DNA of 64,000 nt from contig NZ_MSRC01000016.1 in assembly GCF_010093085.1 (NCBI RefSeq), positions 238,273 to 302,272 of the forward strand, in the 5' to 3' direction. A program made the position numbers and the translations under genes. Below are positions 48,199-58,804 of the stretch, in pieces (the stretch's first letter is position 1; each line of letters begins with the position of its first letter). This DNA is from Bacillus sp. SKDU12 (GTDB lineage: Bacteria; Bacillota; Bacilli; Bacillales; Bacillaceae). The notes below the pieces were generated by a model. It did no database searches. It was given only the letters and a program-made list of their open reading frames with translations, and was not told the DNA's origin.

Positions 48199-49383
48199 TT
48201 ATTTGTCGTTAAGTGCAGTTACCCCTGGAAGCTCTTTGCCTTCCATAAACTCAAGGGATGCGCCGCCGCCTGTTGAGATGTGGCTCATTTTGTCAGCAAG
48301 GCCGAATTTTTCAACCGCTGCCGCAGAGTCTCCTCCGCCGATGACAGAGTATGTATCTTTCGCCTCTGCCAATGCTTCTGCAACCGCTTTTGTTCCTTGA
48401 GCGAACAAGTCGATTTCGAACACACCCATCGGTCCGTTCCACACAACAAGTTTGCTGTTTTTGATAACGTCAGCATATGTTTCGCGTGTTTTCGTACCAA
48501 TGTCGATTGCTTCTAAATCACTAGGGATTTCAGAAACCGGCACCATTTTTACGTTTGCATCGTTAGAGAAATCGTCTGCAACGAGTACATCTTCAGGCAT
48601 ATAGAAGTTAACGCCTTTTTCTTTCGCACGGTCCATAAATGATTTTGCAAGCTCGACTTTATCTTCTTCAAGAAGAGAATTACCGACTTCATAGCCAAGC
48701 GCTTTAACGAATGTATAAGCAAGGCCTCCGCCGATGATCAAGTTGTCTACTTTATCAAGAAGACTTTCGATTACACCGATTTTGTCTTTTACTTTCGCTC
48801 CGCCGATGATTGCCGTGAACGGGCGGTCAGGGTTAGAAACCGCTTTTCCGAGTACATCAAGCTCTTTTTCCATTAAGAAACCTGCAACTGCTGGCAGATG
48901 CTCAGCAATTCCAGCTGTAGATGCGTGGGCACGGTGGGCAGCACCGAATGCGTCATTCACATATACATCTGCAAGCTCAGCAAATGCTTTTGCAAGCTCA
49001 GCGTCATTTTTCTCTTCACCAGGATAGAAACGTACGTTTTCTAATACAAGAATGTCTCCATCTTTCATATCAGAAATTTGTGATTTTACAGCATCACCGT
49101 AAGCTTCGTCTGCTTTTTTCACTTCTTTGCCAAGCAGTTCGCCGAGACGTGCAGCGACAGGAGTTAAACGAAGCTCCTCAACCACTTCGCCTTTCGGGCG
49201 GCCTAAGTGACTCGCGAGAAGAACTTTCGCGCCTTGGTCTGCAAGGCGTTTGATTGTTGGAAGCGCAGCACGGATACGTGTATCGTCTGTTACTTCCCCG
49301 TCTTTCATTGGAACGTTAAAGTCAACGCGGCAAAATACTACTTTCCCTTTTACGTCGATGTCTTTGAGAGTTTTTTTATTCAT
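48199..49383 (-). CDS. pgk: Phosphoglycerate kinase
   Basis: The 394-aa two-domain kinase has [13 protein letters not shown] and ASHLGRPKG in the N-terminal domain. [15 protein letters not shown] and the C-terminal [19 protein letters not shown] belong to the nucleotide domain. It makes ATP from 1,3-bisphosphoglycerate. ATG 49383 follows GGAGGATC; 13 further upstream codons lack a ribosome site. It has its own promoter inside the operon and a structured 5' leader of about 255 nt. Confidence 0.97.
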   Translation of the reverse strand: MNKKTLKDIDVKGKVVFCRVDFNVPMKDGEVTDDTRIRAALPTIKRLADQGAKVLLASHLGRPKGEVVEELRLTPVAARLGELLGKEVKKADEAYGDAVKSQISDMKDGDILVLENVRFYPGEEKNDAELAKAFAELADVYVNDAFGAAHRAHASTAGIAEHLPAVAGFLMEKELDVLGKAVSNPDRPFTAIIGGAKVKDKIGVIESLLDKVDNLIIGGGLAYTFVKALGYEVGNSLLEEDKVELAKSFMDRAKEKGVNFYMPEDVLVADDFSNDANVKMVPVSEIPSDLEAIDIGTKTRETYADVIKNSKLVVWNGPMGVFEIDLFAQGTKAVAEALAEAKDTYSVIGGGDSAAAVEKFGLADKMSHISTGGGASLEFMEGKELPGVTALNDK

Positions 49384-49607
49384 GCCAGGAGATCCTCCTT
49401 CAAAATGGTTTGCATACAGCACGAAAAACGTGAAACCGTCTGATCAAGCGATAACTCCGCCAGGGCAGTTCGCAGTCTTTTTCGGCACAGGGCAGTTCGT
49501 CTAAAAGCCAGGGCAGCGGCTTCGTCGAAAGCACCGGCAAAGCTGCTGAAAAAGCGGCCGTTTCTCTATCACAGAACGTTTTCTGAAAGCCGGTCTTCAT
49601 GGAAAAA

Positions 49608-49632
49608 GGGAAAGGGAGTCCGTCCCCTTCCC
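49608..49632 (-). terminator. Hairpin with T run at the start of the pgk leader
   Basis: Stem arms 49608-49617 and 49623-49632 with five T after it (49603-49607) on the minus strand. It looks like an intrinsic terminator yet lies just downstream of the pgk promoter, so it would act on read-through from gapA and on pgk's own transcript. Confidence 0.6.
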
Positions 49633-49644
49633 TTGTCCGCTTTC

Positions 49645-49673
49645 ATTATAGCGCTTCTATTCAAAAGAACCAA
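49645..49673 (-). promoter_or_regulatory. pgk promoter (sigma-A)
   Basis: On the minus strand, TTGGTT (49668-49673), 17 nt, TATAAT (49645-49650). The -35 overlaps the stem of a gapA-end hairpin (GGACCAA/TTGGTTC, about 49666-49690). Confidence 0.75.
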
Positions 49674-49699
49674 GTTTGGTCCTTTTTTTCAGCTATAAA

Positions 49700-50740
<1,041 letters not shown>

Positions 50741-50753
50741 TTATATTGAGGGA

Positions 50754-51776
50754 TTATTCATCCCTTAATAACTTCTTTGCGGCTCCTTCGTCTGTGACGA
50801 GAACCGTGTTGCGGGGCTTTTTAAAGTAAGCCTCGATCGCCTCGGCTTTTGATGCTCCGCCCGCTACCGCAATAATATCGGGAATGGCGTCTATATCATC
50901 CAGCTGCATTCCGACAGAATGCACTTTGTGGACCACTTCGCCGTCCGCGTTAAAATAGTAGCCAAACGCTTCTGTCACCGCGTCGTTGTCATCTATTTTC
51001 TTTAAGTCTTCTAAAGGTGTGTTTCTCCGTTCAGCCATCGTTTTAGCTTCACCGATTCCATGAACCAGCATACTCGCTGATTTAATGGTGTTCAGCACCT
51101 CTTTGACAGAAGGTTCTTCAATAATAGATGAATAGGCGCCTTGTGACAGCTGTCCTGGAACAAACAAAAGCCGATAAGTGCCTGAAGCCTTTTCCGCCAT
51201 ATGTGCGCATATGGTGTTCGCCTGGTTTTTCACGTCTTCGCCTAAACCGCCTCTTGCAGGCACAAACACAAGTCCGCGGTTTTTAGAATCCGGCGTCATC
51301 ATTTCGGCGACAGCCTCAATTGTCGTACCGCCAGTTACAGCGACGATATTTTTCCCTGAAAACCTTTTTTTCATACATGCGACAGCCGCTCTTCCCATTT
51401 CTTTTTTAACCCATGGGGATTGGTCGCTGTCTCCAGACACAATAATAGCATCCTTTAGGTTTAAGCGTTCTTTTAATGTCTTTTCCAAAAGAGTCAAACC
51501 TAAAACATCTTTCATCGTGTCTTCTAAAATGGAAAGCAGTTCGTAACCCTCTTCTGTCAATGTCATGCCGTTTGTTTTGATATCGATTAGATTCTGTTCC
51601 TTTAAAAACAGGACCTCACTTCTCAGCACTCGTTCGCTGATTCCGAGACTGGCAGACAGGCTTCTTCGCCCGATGGGTTCTGTCAGCCTGATATACTGTA
51701 AGATTTCAAACCTCTTTTGCATAACAAGCAGAAGATCAGGCAATAATTTTTTTTGAGCTTGTATTAACTGGTTCAT
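50754..51776 (-). CDS. cggR: Central glycolytic genes regulator CggR
   Basis: The 340-aa SorC-family repressor has an N-terminal winged helix (about 15-85: ILQYIRLTEPIGRRSLSASLGISERVLRSEVLFL). A sugar-binding domain follows with TGGTTIEAVAEMM and PARGGLGEDVKNQANTI. Fructose 1,6-bisphosphate relieves its repression of the gapA operon. It is first in the six-gene operon with its operator directly upstream. ATG 51776. Confidence 0.96.
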   Translation of the reverse strand: MNQLIQAQKKLLPDLLLVMQKRFEILQYIRLTEPIGRRSLSASLGISERVLRSEVLFLKEQNLIDIKTNGMTLTEEGYELLSILEDTMKDVLGLTLLEKTLKERLNLKDAIIVSGDSDQSPWVKKEMGRAAVACMKKRFSGKNIVAVTGGTTIEAVAEMMTPDSKNRGLVFVPARGGLGEDVKNQANTICAHMAEKASGTYRLLFVPGQLSQGAYSSIIEEPSVKEVLNTIKSASMLVHGIGEAKTMAERRNTPLEDLKKIDDNDAVTEAFGYYFNADGEVVHKVHSVGMQLDDIDAIPDIIAVAGGASKAEAIEAYFKKPRNTVLVTDEGAAKKLLRDE

Positions 51777-51805
51777 GACTCAAACGTTCCTTCCTTTTTT
51801 TGCTG

Positions 51806-51848
51806 GACATTATATGTCCCGCTATGACAAAAAACGTCCCATCATAGC
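51806..51848 (-). promoter_or_regulatory. CggR operator and promoter of the glycolytic operon
   Basis: On the minus strand the direct repeat is GGGAC-6-TGTC twice, 4 nt apart (51806-51841), the known CggR pattern. A TATGAT -10 box (51843-51848) abuts it, so CggR bound just past the start would block elongation. Confidence 0.85.
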
Positions 51849-52032
51849 CAAAAAAAATTATTTCTGCTTTCTTTAATTATTTTAACAGGCTGGAATTATT
51901 TATTCAACTGTTAAAGCCAATTCATCGACAATATTCACAGAGTTTTCATGCCGCAGCATTTATCCAGCACTATTTTCCCCTGCATATCTTTATCTTATAC
52001 AGAAATCGCCAAAAGGTGCCTCCAATAAAAGC

Positions 52033-52054
52033 AACCCTTTCGATCGAAAGGGTT
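52033..52054 (-). terminator. araE terminator
   Basis: Palindromic stem AACCCTTT/AAAGGGTT (52033-52040 with 52047-52054), then GC and TTTT on the minus strand. Confidence 0.75.
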
Positions 52055-52061
52055 CATTCAC

Positions 52062-52075
52062 TTAAAGCGCTTTCA
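52062..52075. promoter_or_regulatory. cre-like sequence at the araE stop
   Basis: The minus strand reads TGAAAGCGCTTTAA, one base from the cre core, overlapping the araE stop codon. Its location at the gene's end makes function doubtful. Confidence 0.3.
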
Positions 52076-53467
52076 TTTAATCCAAAGCTTCTCAATCTCT
52101 TCAAGTGATTTGTTCTTTGTTTCCGGACAGATCGTAACAACAAACAAGAAACAAAGTATATTAATCACTGCAAAAATCCAAAATGTATAGGCGAGTCCGA
52201 ATGAGTCGATCATCATGGGCACAAACTGTCCGATCGCCCAGTTTGCTCCCCATAAAAAGATGGTCGCAATGCCGGCAGCCCGCGCACGCAGGTGATTCGG
52301 GAAGATTTCAGAAATCATAATCCATGTAATCGGGCCTACAGACACACAAAATGCTGCCACAAAACCTAAAATAAAGAAGATCAGCACAAGTCCGCTTGTT
52401 AACTGAAAGTAGAACGAGGTCCCAATTAAGATCATAAAAACAGCCATAAACGCTGATCCGATGGACATCAGTTTTTTTCGTCCGACTTTATCAATCAACA
52501 ACACTGCAATAACTGTAAAAATAACTTCTACAACCCCAACGATACAGGTTGTCACAAATCCGGCATTTTGTCCGAATCCCATCATTTTGAAAATTTCCGG
52601 CCCATAGTAAGTAATTGCGTTCATGCCGATGACTTGGTTAAACAGCGCCAGCAGAATTCCAATGATAAGCGCCTTTCTGAGACCTGGTTTAAAAAGCTGG
52701 GAGAGCGACCCCATTTGTTCTATTTTTAAAGAGTTCTCAATATTCTTTAATTCTGCTTTTGCGACAGTTTCTCCATTAATGCGCGTCAGTATTTTTAGCG
52801 CTTCTTTTGTTTTGCCCGCTTTCGCCAGCCACCTCGGACTCTCCGGCACGACGAGCAATACGAGGAAAAAGATTACAGCGGGCACCATTCCATAAGCGAG
52901 CATCCATCTCCAGCCGGTATGCACGCCCCATTCATATGTTCCGGATCGCTGCACTGCGAGATTAATAAAGTACGTTGCTGAAATACCTAATATCGTGAAG
53001 AGCTGATATAAGGAAGAAAGGCTTCCGCGGATGGCAGGCGGTGCGGCTTCCGTAATATACGTAACAGAAAGTGAAGAGCCCATCCCAATTCCGAGACCTC
53101 CGACAATCCTTGCAATTATTAAGGTAGACACATCTTGAGATAGCGCTGAAACGATGGCTGATATCGCAAATAACAAAGCGGCTGTCATTAAAATTTTTCT
53201 CCGACCGAACTTGTCACTTAAAAATCCGGAGATCCCGACGCCAGCCACCCCTCCGATCATAATGCTCGAAATCACAAGGCCTTCCATAAATGGACTCAGC
53301 CTGTATAAATCCTTCAGAAAGCCGATCGCCCCTGAAATGACTGCCGTGTCATAGCCATACAATAAACCGCCAAGTCCCGCCGCACATGAGATCAAAATGA
53401 CAAATCCCATTGAATGGCTTCTTGTTACAGGAGCATTTGGTTCTAATTGAGTTGGAGTATTCTTCAT
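52073..53467 (-). CDS. araE: L-arabinose/H+ symporter
   Basis: The 464-aa MFS sugar porter has 12 helices and the family signatures GGLLYGYDTAVISGA (N-terminus), SDKFGRRKIL, VPESPRWLAKAGK and PETKNKSLEEIE (C-terminus). It imports arabinose, and also xylose and galactose in B. subtilis. It is divergent from araR with AraR operators between. ATG 53467 with GGGAGGGC upstream. Confidence 0.96.
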   Translation of the reverse strand: MKNTPTQLEPNAPVTRSHSMGFVILISCAAGLGGLLYGYDTAVISGAIGFLKDLYRLSPFMEGLVISSIMIGGVAGVGISGFLSDKFGRRKILMTAALLFAISAIVSALSQDVSTLIIARIVGGLGIGMGSSLSVTYITEAAPPAIRGSLSSLYQLFTILGISATYFINLAVQRSGTYEWGVHTGWRWMLAYGMVPAVIFFLVLLVVPESPRWLAKAGKTKEALKILTRINGETVAKAELKNIENSLKIEQMGSLSQLFKPGLRKALIIGILLALFNQVIGMNAITYYGPEIFKMMGFGQNAGFVTTCIVGVVEVIFTVIAVLLIDKVGRKKLMSIGSAFMAVFMILIGTSFYFQLTSGLVLIFFILGFVAAFCVSVGPITWIMISEIFPNHLRARAAGIATIFLWGANWAIGQFVPMMIDSFGLAYTFWIFAVINILCFLFVVTICPETKNKSLEEIEKLWIK

Positions 53468-53513
53468 ATCCCTGCCCTCCCGAATGTTTAATAAAGCGTT
53501 TACATTTAACGAT

Positions 53514-53576
53514 ATAATTGTACGTACTTATATAAAAATTTAACGAAAATTACATTTGATTAGTACGTACAAATAT
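53514..53576. promoter_or_regulatory. Paired AraR operators between araE and araR
   Basis: Two near-identical palindromes, ATTGTACGTACTTAT-type at 53514-53531 and ATTAGTACGTACAAATAT at 53559-53576, have centres 43 bp apart (about four helical turns). This allows cooperative looping on the araE promoter. Confidence 0.85.
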
Positions 53577-53583
53577 AGAATAA

Positions 53584-54754
<1,171 letters not shown>

Positions 54755-54756
<2 letters not shown>

Positions 54757-54796
54757 AAAAAGCAATGCATGGGTCTCCCCGCTGCATTGCTTTTTT
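54755..54796. terminator. Bidirectional terminator araR/yvbT
   Basis: Stem AAAAAGCAATGCA/TGCATTGCTTTTT between convergent genes with A/T flanks. Confidence 0.9.
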
Positions 54797-54804
54797 TATA
54801 GTTG

Positions 54805-55815
54805 TTATCTGTTGTTCCACACGTCCGCGACAATTTCAAACGAACGCATTCTGTCTGCGTGTTCATAGGTTTCGGAGTTAACCATGATTTCATCAGCCTG
54901 TGTCGTTTTAACAAAGTCTTCGAGCTTCGCTTTCACTTCTTCCGGACCGCCGACAATCGTAGAGCTCAGCTGCTCGTTGACCATCGCTTTTTCATATGGG
55001 CTCCAGATTTGATCCATATCCTCAACAGGCGGCTTAAGCTGATTCGGCGTGCCGCGGACAAGATCAAGAAATCTTTGATAGTGCGAAGTTGCAAGGTGCT
55101 GCGCTTTCTCGTTAGTGTCTGCTGCGATGATGGTGACGCCGACCATTGCATACGGTTCGTCAAGCACTCCTGAAGGCTTAAATGAATTGCGGTACAGCTC
55201 TAAAGCGGGAACCGTATTTGCCGGCGAGAAATGAGCCGCGAATGCAAATGGAAGGCCTAGTTCGCCCGCCAGACGGGCACTGAAGCCGCTGGAACCCAGC
55301 AACCAAATCGGCACATCTATGCCTTCCCCCGGAATGGCGCGGACTTGATTGCGTACATTCCCCGATGGTTTAAAATAATTGCGCAGTTCCTCTAATTGTT
55401 CCGGAAAATCTTCACCGCTGTTAATGTTTCTGCGGAGCGCTCTTGCTGTCAATTGGTCCGTTCCCGGCGCGCGGCCGAGCCCCAGATCAATTCGTCCGGG
55501 ATACAGCGTTTCCAGTGTGCCGAATTGTTCAGCAATCACTAGAGAAGAGTGGTTTGGAAGCATAATGCCGCCGGAGCCGACGCGGATTTTTTTTGTGCCG
55601 CCGGCAATGTGGCCAATCAGAACTGCAGTGGCAGAGCTTGCGACACCTTCTATATTATGATGCTCAGCAAGCCAGTAGCGGTGATAGCCCCATTCCTCGG
55701 CACGGCGCGCCAAATCCATGCTGTTTCGGAATGATTCCGCGATCGTTCCTCCCTGAACAACCGGAGATAAATTTAAGACAGAAAGCAAGGTATCTTTGCG
55801 TTGGTTGTTAGACAT
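54805..55815 (-). CDS. yvbT: Luciferase-like flavin-dependent monooxygenase
   Basis: The 336-aa protein belongs to the bacterial luciferase-like TIM-barrel family. It has [64 protein letters not shown] and [15 protein letters not shown]. It would use reduced FMN and O2; the substrate is unknown. ATG 55815 follows AAAGGAGA; 44 more upstream codons are open but have no ribosome site and poorer coding character. Confidence 0.92.
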   Translation of the reverse strand: MSNNQRKDTLLSVLNLSPVVQGGTIAESFRNSMDLARRAEEWGYHRYWLAEHHNIEGVASSATAVLIGHIAGGTKKIRVGSGGIMLPNHSSLVIAEQFGTLETLYPGRIDLGLGRAPGTDQLTARALRRNINSGEDFPEQLEELRNYFKPSGNVRNQVRAIPGEGIDVPIWLLGSSGFSARLAGELGLPFAFAAHFSPANTVPALELYRNSFKPSGVLDEPYAMVGVTIIAADTNEKAQHLATSHYQRFLDLVRGTPNQLKPPVEDMDQIWSPYEKAMVNEQLSSTIVGGPEEVKAKLEDFVKTTQADEIMVNSETYEHADRMRSFEIVADVWNNR

Positions 55816-55904
55816 ATTGTTCTCCTTTGCAAATGTGTTATCAGTAAACAGCCTCAAGCTGTCAAGTATGATTGAAAGGACTTCTCTCACACCATAACAT
55901 ACCT

Positions 55905-56029
55905 GCATTCGGGAATAAAAGAATTTGATTCGATGGAATTCGAACAATTTCCAACTAACATAAAAAATTATTATAAATATAAGATATATAGTTTAGTTTT
56001 TATAAATACTAGGGCAAAATCCCGAATGC
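55905..56029. repeat. 10-bp inverted repeat flanking AT-rich sequence
   Basis: GCATTCGGGA (55905-55914) and its exact complement TCCCGAATGC (56020-56029) enclose about 105 bp of very AT-rich sequence upstream of the exported-protein gene. The right arm also forms a small AGGGCA/TGCCCT hairpin. Possible element boundary or operator pair. Confidence 0.45.
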
Positions 56030-56132
56030 CCTTTTAACATAAGTGAAATTCCCTAAATTAATATAACCATTCTTGATAAACAAATGTTAAAATTGTTAAT
56101 ATAAGTAATGTTATAAAAGGAAGGAAGTTTCT

Positions 56133-56543
56133 ATGTTAAAAAAAATCTTACTGACAGGGTTCACCACAATCTTATTAGCAACTTTAATTTTAGGCGGCAA
56201 CACTAATAAAGCCTTAGCAGCTGATTTTTGGTCTGGTAATCAACGCTACTTAAATGTAAATGGATTTACTGATGCATCCTACTACACTAAAAAAGCAACA
56301 ACCGTTGATTTTACTCTTGCATCACCGTATCCAGGAGCTAGTACATTTAAAGGAAACCTCTACTTACAACGAAAGTCCGGAAGTAAATGGAATACATGCA
56401 AAAAAACGACTTTTTCTTTTATGTACCGGGTAACTAAATCATTTTCTCTAAAAGGTTGTAAAACAGGCTATTATCGTGTTAAAGCTACCTTTAAAGGTTC
56501 TAAATCAACAAATACTACCAATACTTTTAAAATAAACCGATAA
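56133..56543 (+). CDS. Small exported protein of unknown function
   Basis: The 136-aa protein has a clear signal peptide (MLKKILLTGFTTILLATLILGG, cleavage near ALA-AD, residue 30). The mature part of about 106 residues is basic and rich in Thr, Ser, Lys and Tyr, with alternating beta-strand pattern (TTVDFTLASPYPGASTFKGNLYLQRKSG, SFSLKGCKTGYYRVKATFKGS). Two Cys (WNTCKK and LKGCKT) could form one disulfide. I do not recognise a family; a small beta-sandwich is likely. Strong ribosome site AAGGAAGGAAG before ATG. It is AT-rich and occupies the place of yvbU/yvbV in 168, so it is probably acquired. Confidence 0.8.
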   Translation: MLKKILLTGFTTILLATLILGGNTNKALAADFWSGNQRYLNVNGFTDASYYTKKATTVDFTLASPYPGASTFKGNLYLQRKSGSKWNTCKKTTFSFMYRVTKSFSLKGCKTGYYRVKATFKGSKSTNTTNTFKINR

Positions 56544-56546
56544 TAA

Positions 56547-57010
56547 TTAAGATATATATCTATTAGCAAAGGAGCTCAAAAAATGAGCTCCTTTATTAGC
56601 ATTCTTATTTTCCCTCAAATAACAGCCCTGCGCCACCTCGATAAAGAGCTTAGCCGCTAGAGAAGCTTCCTTCAGCGACGGAACAGCAAGCTGCACATCA
56701 CGGTATACCTGCGGGTCCAGAACCCGAGTGACCACATGCTCCGGCAGCGGCATGCCCGACATGGACATTTCTGATAAAATCGCCATACCAAGCCCTTCTC
56801 TGATCATACTGATCGAGGTCTTCATTTATAGACTTAGAAAGCGTGTTCAATGTAGCGCAGCGCCAGCCTGCCTGAACATGTCGTGAAAAGGTAATCTATT
56901 GCAGCCGTCACAGACGATCATCGGTTCATGATCGAGATCTTTCACGTAATGGCTGAACGGCTGCAAAGCGCAATAAGCCGCGGCGATCGATGTAAAGGTG
57001 AAGGCCGCAC
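56547..57010 (-). pseudogene. yvbU: Decayed LysR-family regulator (yvbU-like remnant)
   Basis: Two pieces of a LysR effector domain can be read on the minus strand. The first is HYVKDLDHEPMIVCDGCNRL then PFHDMFRQAGAALH (about 57010-56850). After stops and a shift comes MIREGLGMAILSEM ... PEHVVTRVLDPQVYRDVQLAVPSLKEASLAAKLFIEVAQ (56806-56620). The N-terminal HTH is missing and the frame is broken at about 56830-56850. In 168 a LysR gene, yvbU, lies beside yvbT; this is most likely its remains. Confidence 0.7.
56568..56600. terminator. Terminator after the exported-protein gene
   Basis: An 11-bp perfect stem AAAGGAGCTCA/TGAGCTCCTTT (56568-56578 with 56584-56594) followed by TATT. Confidence 0.75.
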
Positions 57011-57019
57011 AATCATAAA

Positions 57020-57051
57020 AACCCCTCTTGTCAGATGTAACAAGAGGGGTT
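57020..57051 (-). terminator. yvbW terminator
   Basis: An 11-bp perfect stem AACCCCTCTTG/CAAGAGGGGTT, T-rich after it on the minus strand. Confidence 0.9.
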
Positions 57052-57059
57052 CTAATTTA

Positions 57060-58400
57060 CTAATATTTGCGTCCTTTGACCAAATAAGCAACTGTAATCA
57101 AAAGGTAGATCGCCGCGGTGATAAGCGTAATAACTATTGACGTTGTCATGGTGACCCCGATTAGAATAGCAAGTAATGCAAGTACCGCAAACCATGTCGT
57201 GTATGGGAACCATTTCACATAATAGGCTGGTGTTTCTGTTTGATCTTTTCTCGATTTCAAATGAGCGAATCCGATGATCAGCCAAATGAATAAAACGGTA
57301 TACCCTAATGACCCCATTAAGTAGTCAAATGTTTCGCTTCCTGCGAACAGAGAAATCAATACGCCAATATAGAGAAAAGAAGTACACATCAGAATCGCCA
57401 ACATTGGTACGTTTTTCGATGAAAGCTTCGAAAAGATCTTCGGAAGCCTTCCATCGCTTGCCTGTGTAAATAAAATGCGTGATGATCCGTATAAACCTGA
57501 GTTCATCGATGAAATGATCGCCAGCAGAATGACTGCGTTCATGATATGATCCGCACCCGGAATGCCAACCATTTTAAAGACCATGACAAAAGGACTTTCC
57601 GGAACGGAATTGACTTGATTCCATGGAATCAGGCTGACGATGATAAAAAACGGCAGCAGGTAGAACGCGACAATCCGTGTCAGTGTGCTGCGGACAGCTT
57701 TCGGAACAACCTTTTCCGGATTCTTTGTTTCAGCAAGCGTTACACCGATAATTTCTGTACCGCCATATGAGTAGATTACGACAAGCATCGCCGTAATCAG
57801 CCCTGTGCCGCCGTTCGGGAAAAATCCGCCGTGTTCTGTCAGGTTTGAGAACCCAACAGCAGTATGATCGCCGAATGACACAAATAAGAGCAATAATCCT
57901 AAAATAATGAAGATAATAATAACGGTAATCTTGATCATTGCCAGCCAATATTCAGTTTCGGCGAAAAATTTCACAGAAAGCAAATTCACAATTGTGACGA
58001 CGAGAGAAATTCCCAATGCCAGCATCCAAATCGGGCAGCCAGGCAGCCAATATTGAATAAAAATCGCAGCGACAACAGCCTCAGCCGCAATGTTAAGAAC
58101 CCACATTTTCCAATATATCCAATCCAAGAAATAAGCAGCGTAATTTCCTAATACCTGCTGGACAAGATCCCGAAAGGTTCTGGCGTTACGGTTGCGCACA
58201 GCCATTTCCGCGAGCCCCTGCATAATAAACAGCAAAATAATGCCGCCGAGCAGGTAAGCGATTATGACAGATGGTCCTGCCACATCGATTGCTGAGCTGC
58301 TCCCTTTAAATAACCCTGCGCCGATTGCTCCGCCCAGCGCCATCATCATAATATGGCGGGACGTCATCGTGCGTTTTAACGTTTGATCGTTCTTTTTCAT
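57060..58400 (-). CDS. yvbW: Amino acid permease (probably leucine-related)
   Basis: The 446-aa APC-superfamily transporter has 12 helices with the N-terminal motif MMMALGGAIGAGLFKGSSSAID (unwound substrate-binding helix) and YSYGGTEIIGVTLAETKNPEK. The substrate is not proven. A leucine-type T-box leader directly upstream suggests it responds to uncharged tRNA-Leu, so leucine or branched-chain uptake is likely. ATG 58400 with AGGAGAGG upstream. Confidence 0.92.
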   Translation of the reverse strand: MKKNDQTLKRTMTSRHIMMMALGGAIGAGLFKGSSSAIDVAGPSVIIAYLLGGIILLFIMQGLAEMAVRNRNARTFRDLVQQVLGNYAAYFLDWIYWKMWVLNIAAEAVVAAIFIQYWLPGCPIWMLALGISLVVTIVNLLSVKFFAETEYWLAMIKITVIIIFIILGLLLLFVSFGDHTAVGFSNLTEHGGFFPNGGTGLITAMLVVIYSYGGTEIIGVTLAETKNPEKVVPKAVRSTLTRIVAFYLLPFFIIVSLIPWNQVNSVPESPFVMVFKMVGIPGADHIMNAVILLAIISSMNSGLYGSSRILFTQASDGRLPKIFSKLSSKNVPMLAILMCTSFLYIGVLISLFAGSETFDYLMGSLGYTVLFIWLIIGFAHLKSRKDQTETPAYYVKWFPYTTWFAVLALLAILIGVTMTTSIVITLITAAIYLLITVAYLVKGRKY

Positions 58401-58435
58401 CCTCTTTTACCTCTCCTTTTCGTTTTTCAAAAACA

Positions 58436-58744
58436 AAAAAGGCCCGCCGTCTCTATCTAATCTAATAGATAAAGAGACGACGAGCCTTTGGCTGACCGCG
58501 GTACCACTCTTATTGATTCTTCATGAAGAATCCAGCTTTTGACCTGTAACGAAGGCTAGTCGTTAAAACATGGGGAATATTCAATCTATTCCGTTACGTC
58601 CTACCACTCCCGGGCGAGTTCAAAGAAGGACCAGGCTGCGTCGCACCATCCCGCAGTTCTCTGTTCTGATCACTTTCTTTTACTGCTCCCAATCTATGTG
58701 TTTTTAGTTTTCTGAAAAAATCAAATTTTAAGATCTGAATATAT
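58436..58744 (-). promoter_or_regulatory. T-box riboswitch leader of yvbW (leucine, CUC specifier)
   Basis: The minus-strand leader contains stem I with a specifier-loop GAACTCG (CUC at 58616-58618), the conserved T-box AAGAGTGGTACCGCGG (58497-58512), and a long terminator stem (about 58436-58489) ending in a T run. Uncharged tRNA-Leu(GAG) would pair with CUC and the T-box bulge and let transcription continue. Stem I also carries the GATCAGAACAGAGAA and GGGATGGTGCGACGCAGCC distal motifs. Confidence 0.93.
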
Positions 58745-58750
58745 TAACAT

Positions 58751-58779
58751 AATATACGTGCTTCTCATTTCCCTGTCAA
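58751..58779 (-). promoter_or_regulatory. Promoter of the yvbW T-box transcript
   Basis: On the minus strand, TTGACA (58774-58779), 17 nt, TATATT (58751-58756). Confidence 0.8.
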
Positions 58780-58804
58780 TAACTTCAGAGAAAAAAAGAA
58801 TTTG

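Noticed and set aside
49400..49600. 66-codon minus-strand frame in the pgk leader as a gene
   Set aside because: No convincing ribosome site and no family resemblance; kept only as a remark on the leader.
52062..52075. cre-like box as a control site for araE
   Set aside because: It overlaps the stop codon at the far end of the gene; chance match is likely, so it was listed only with low confidence.
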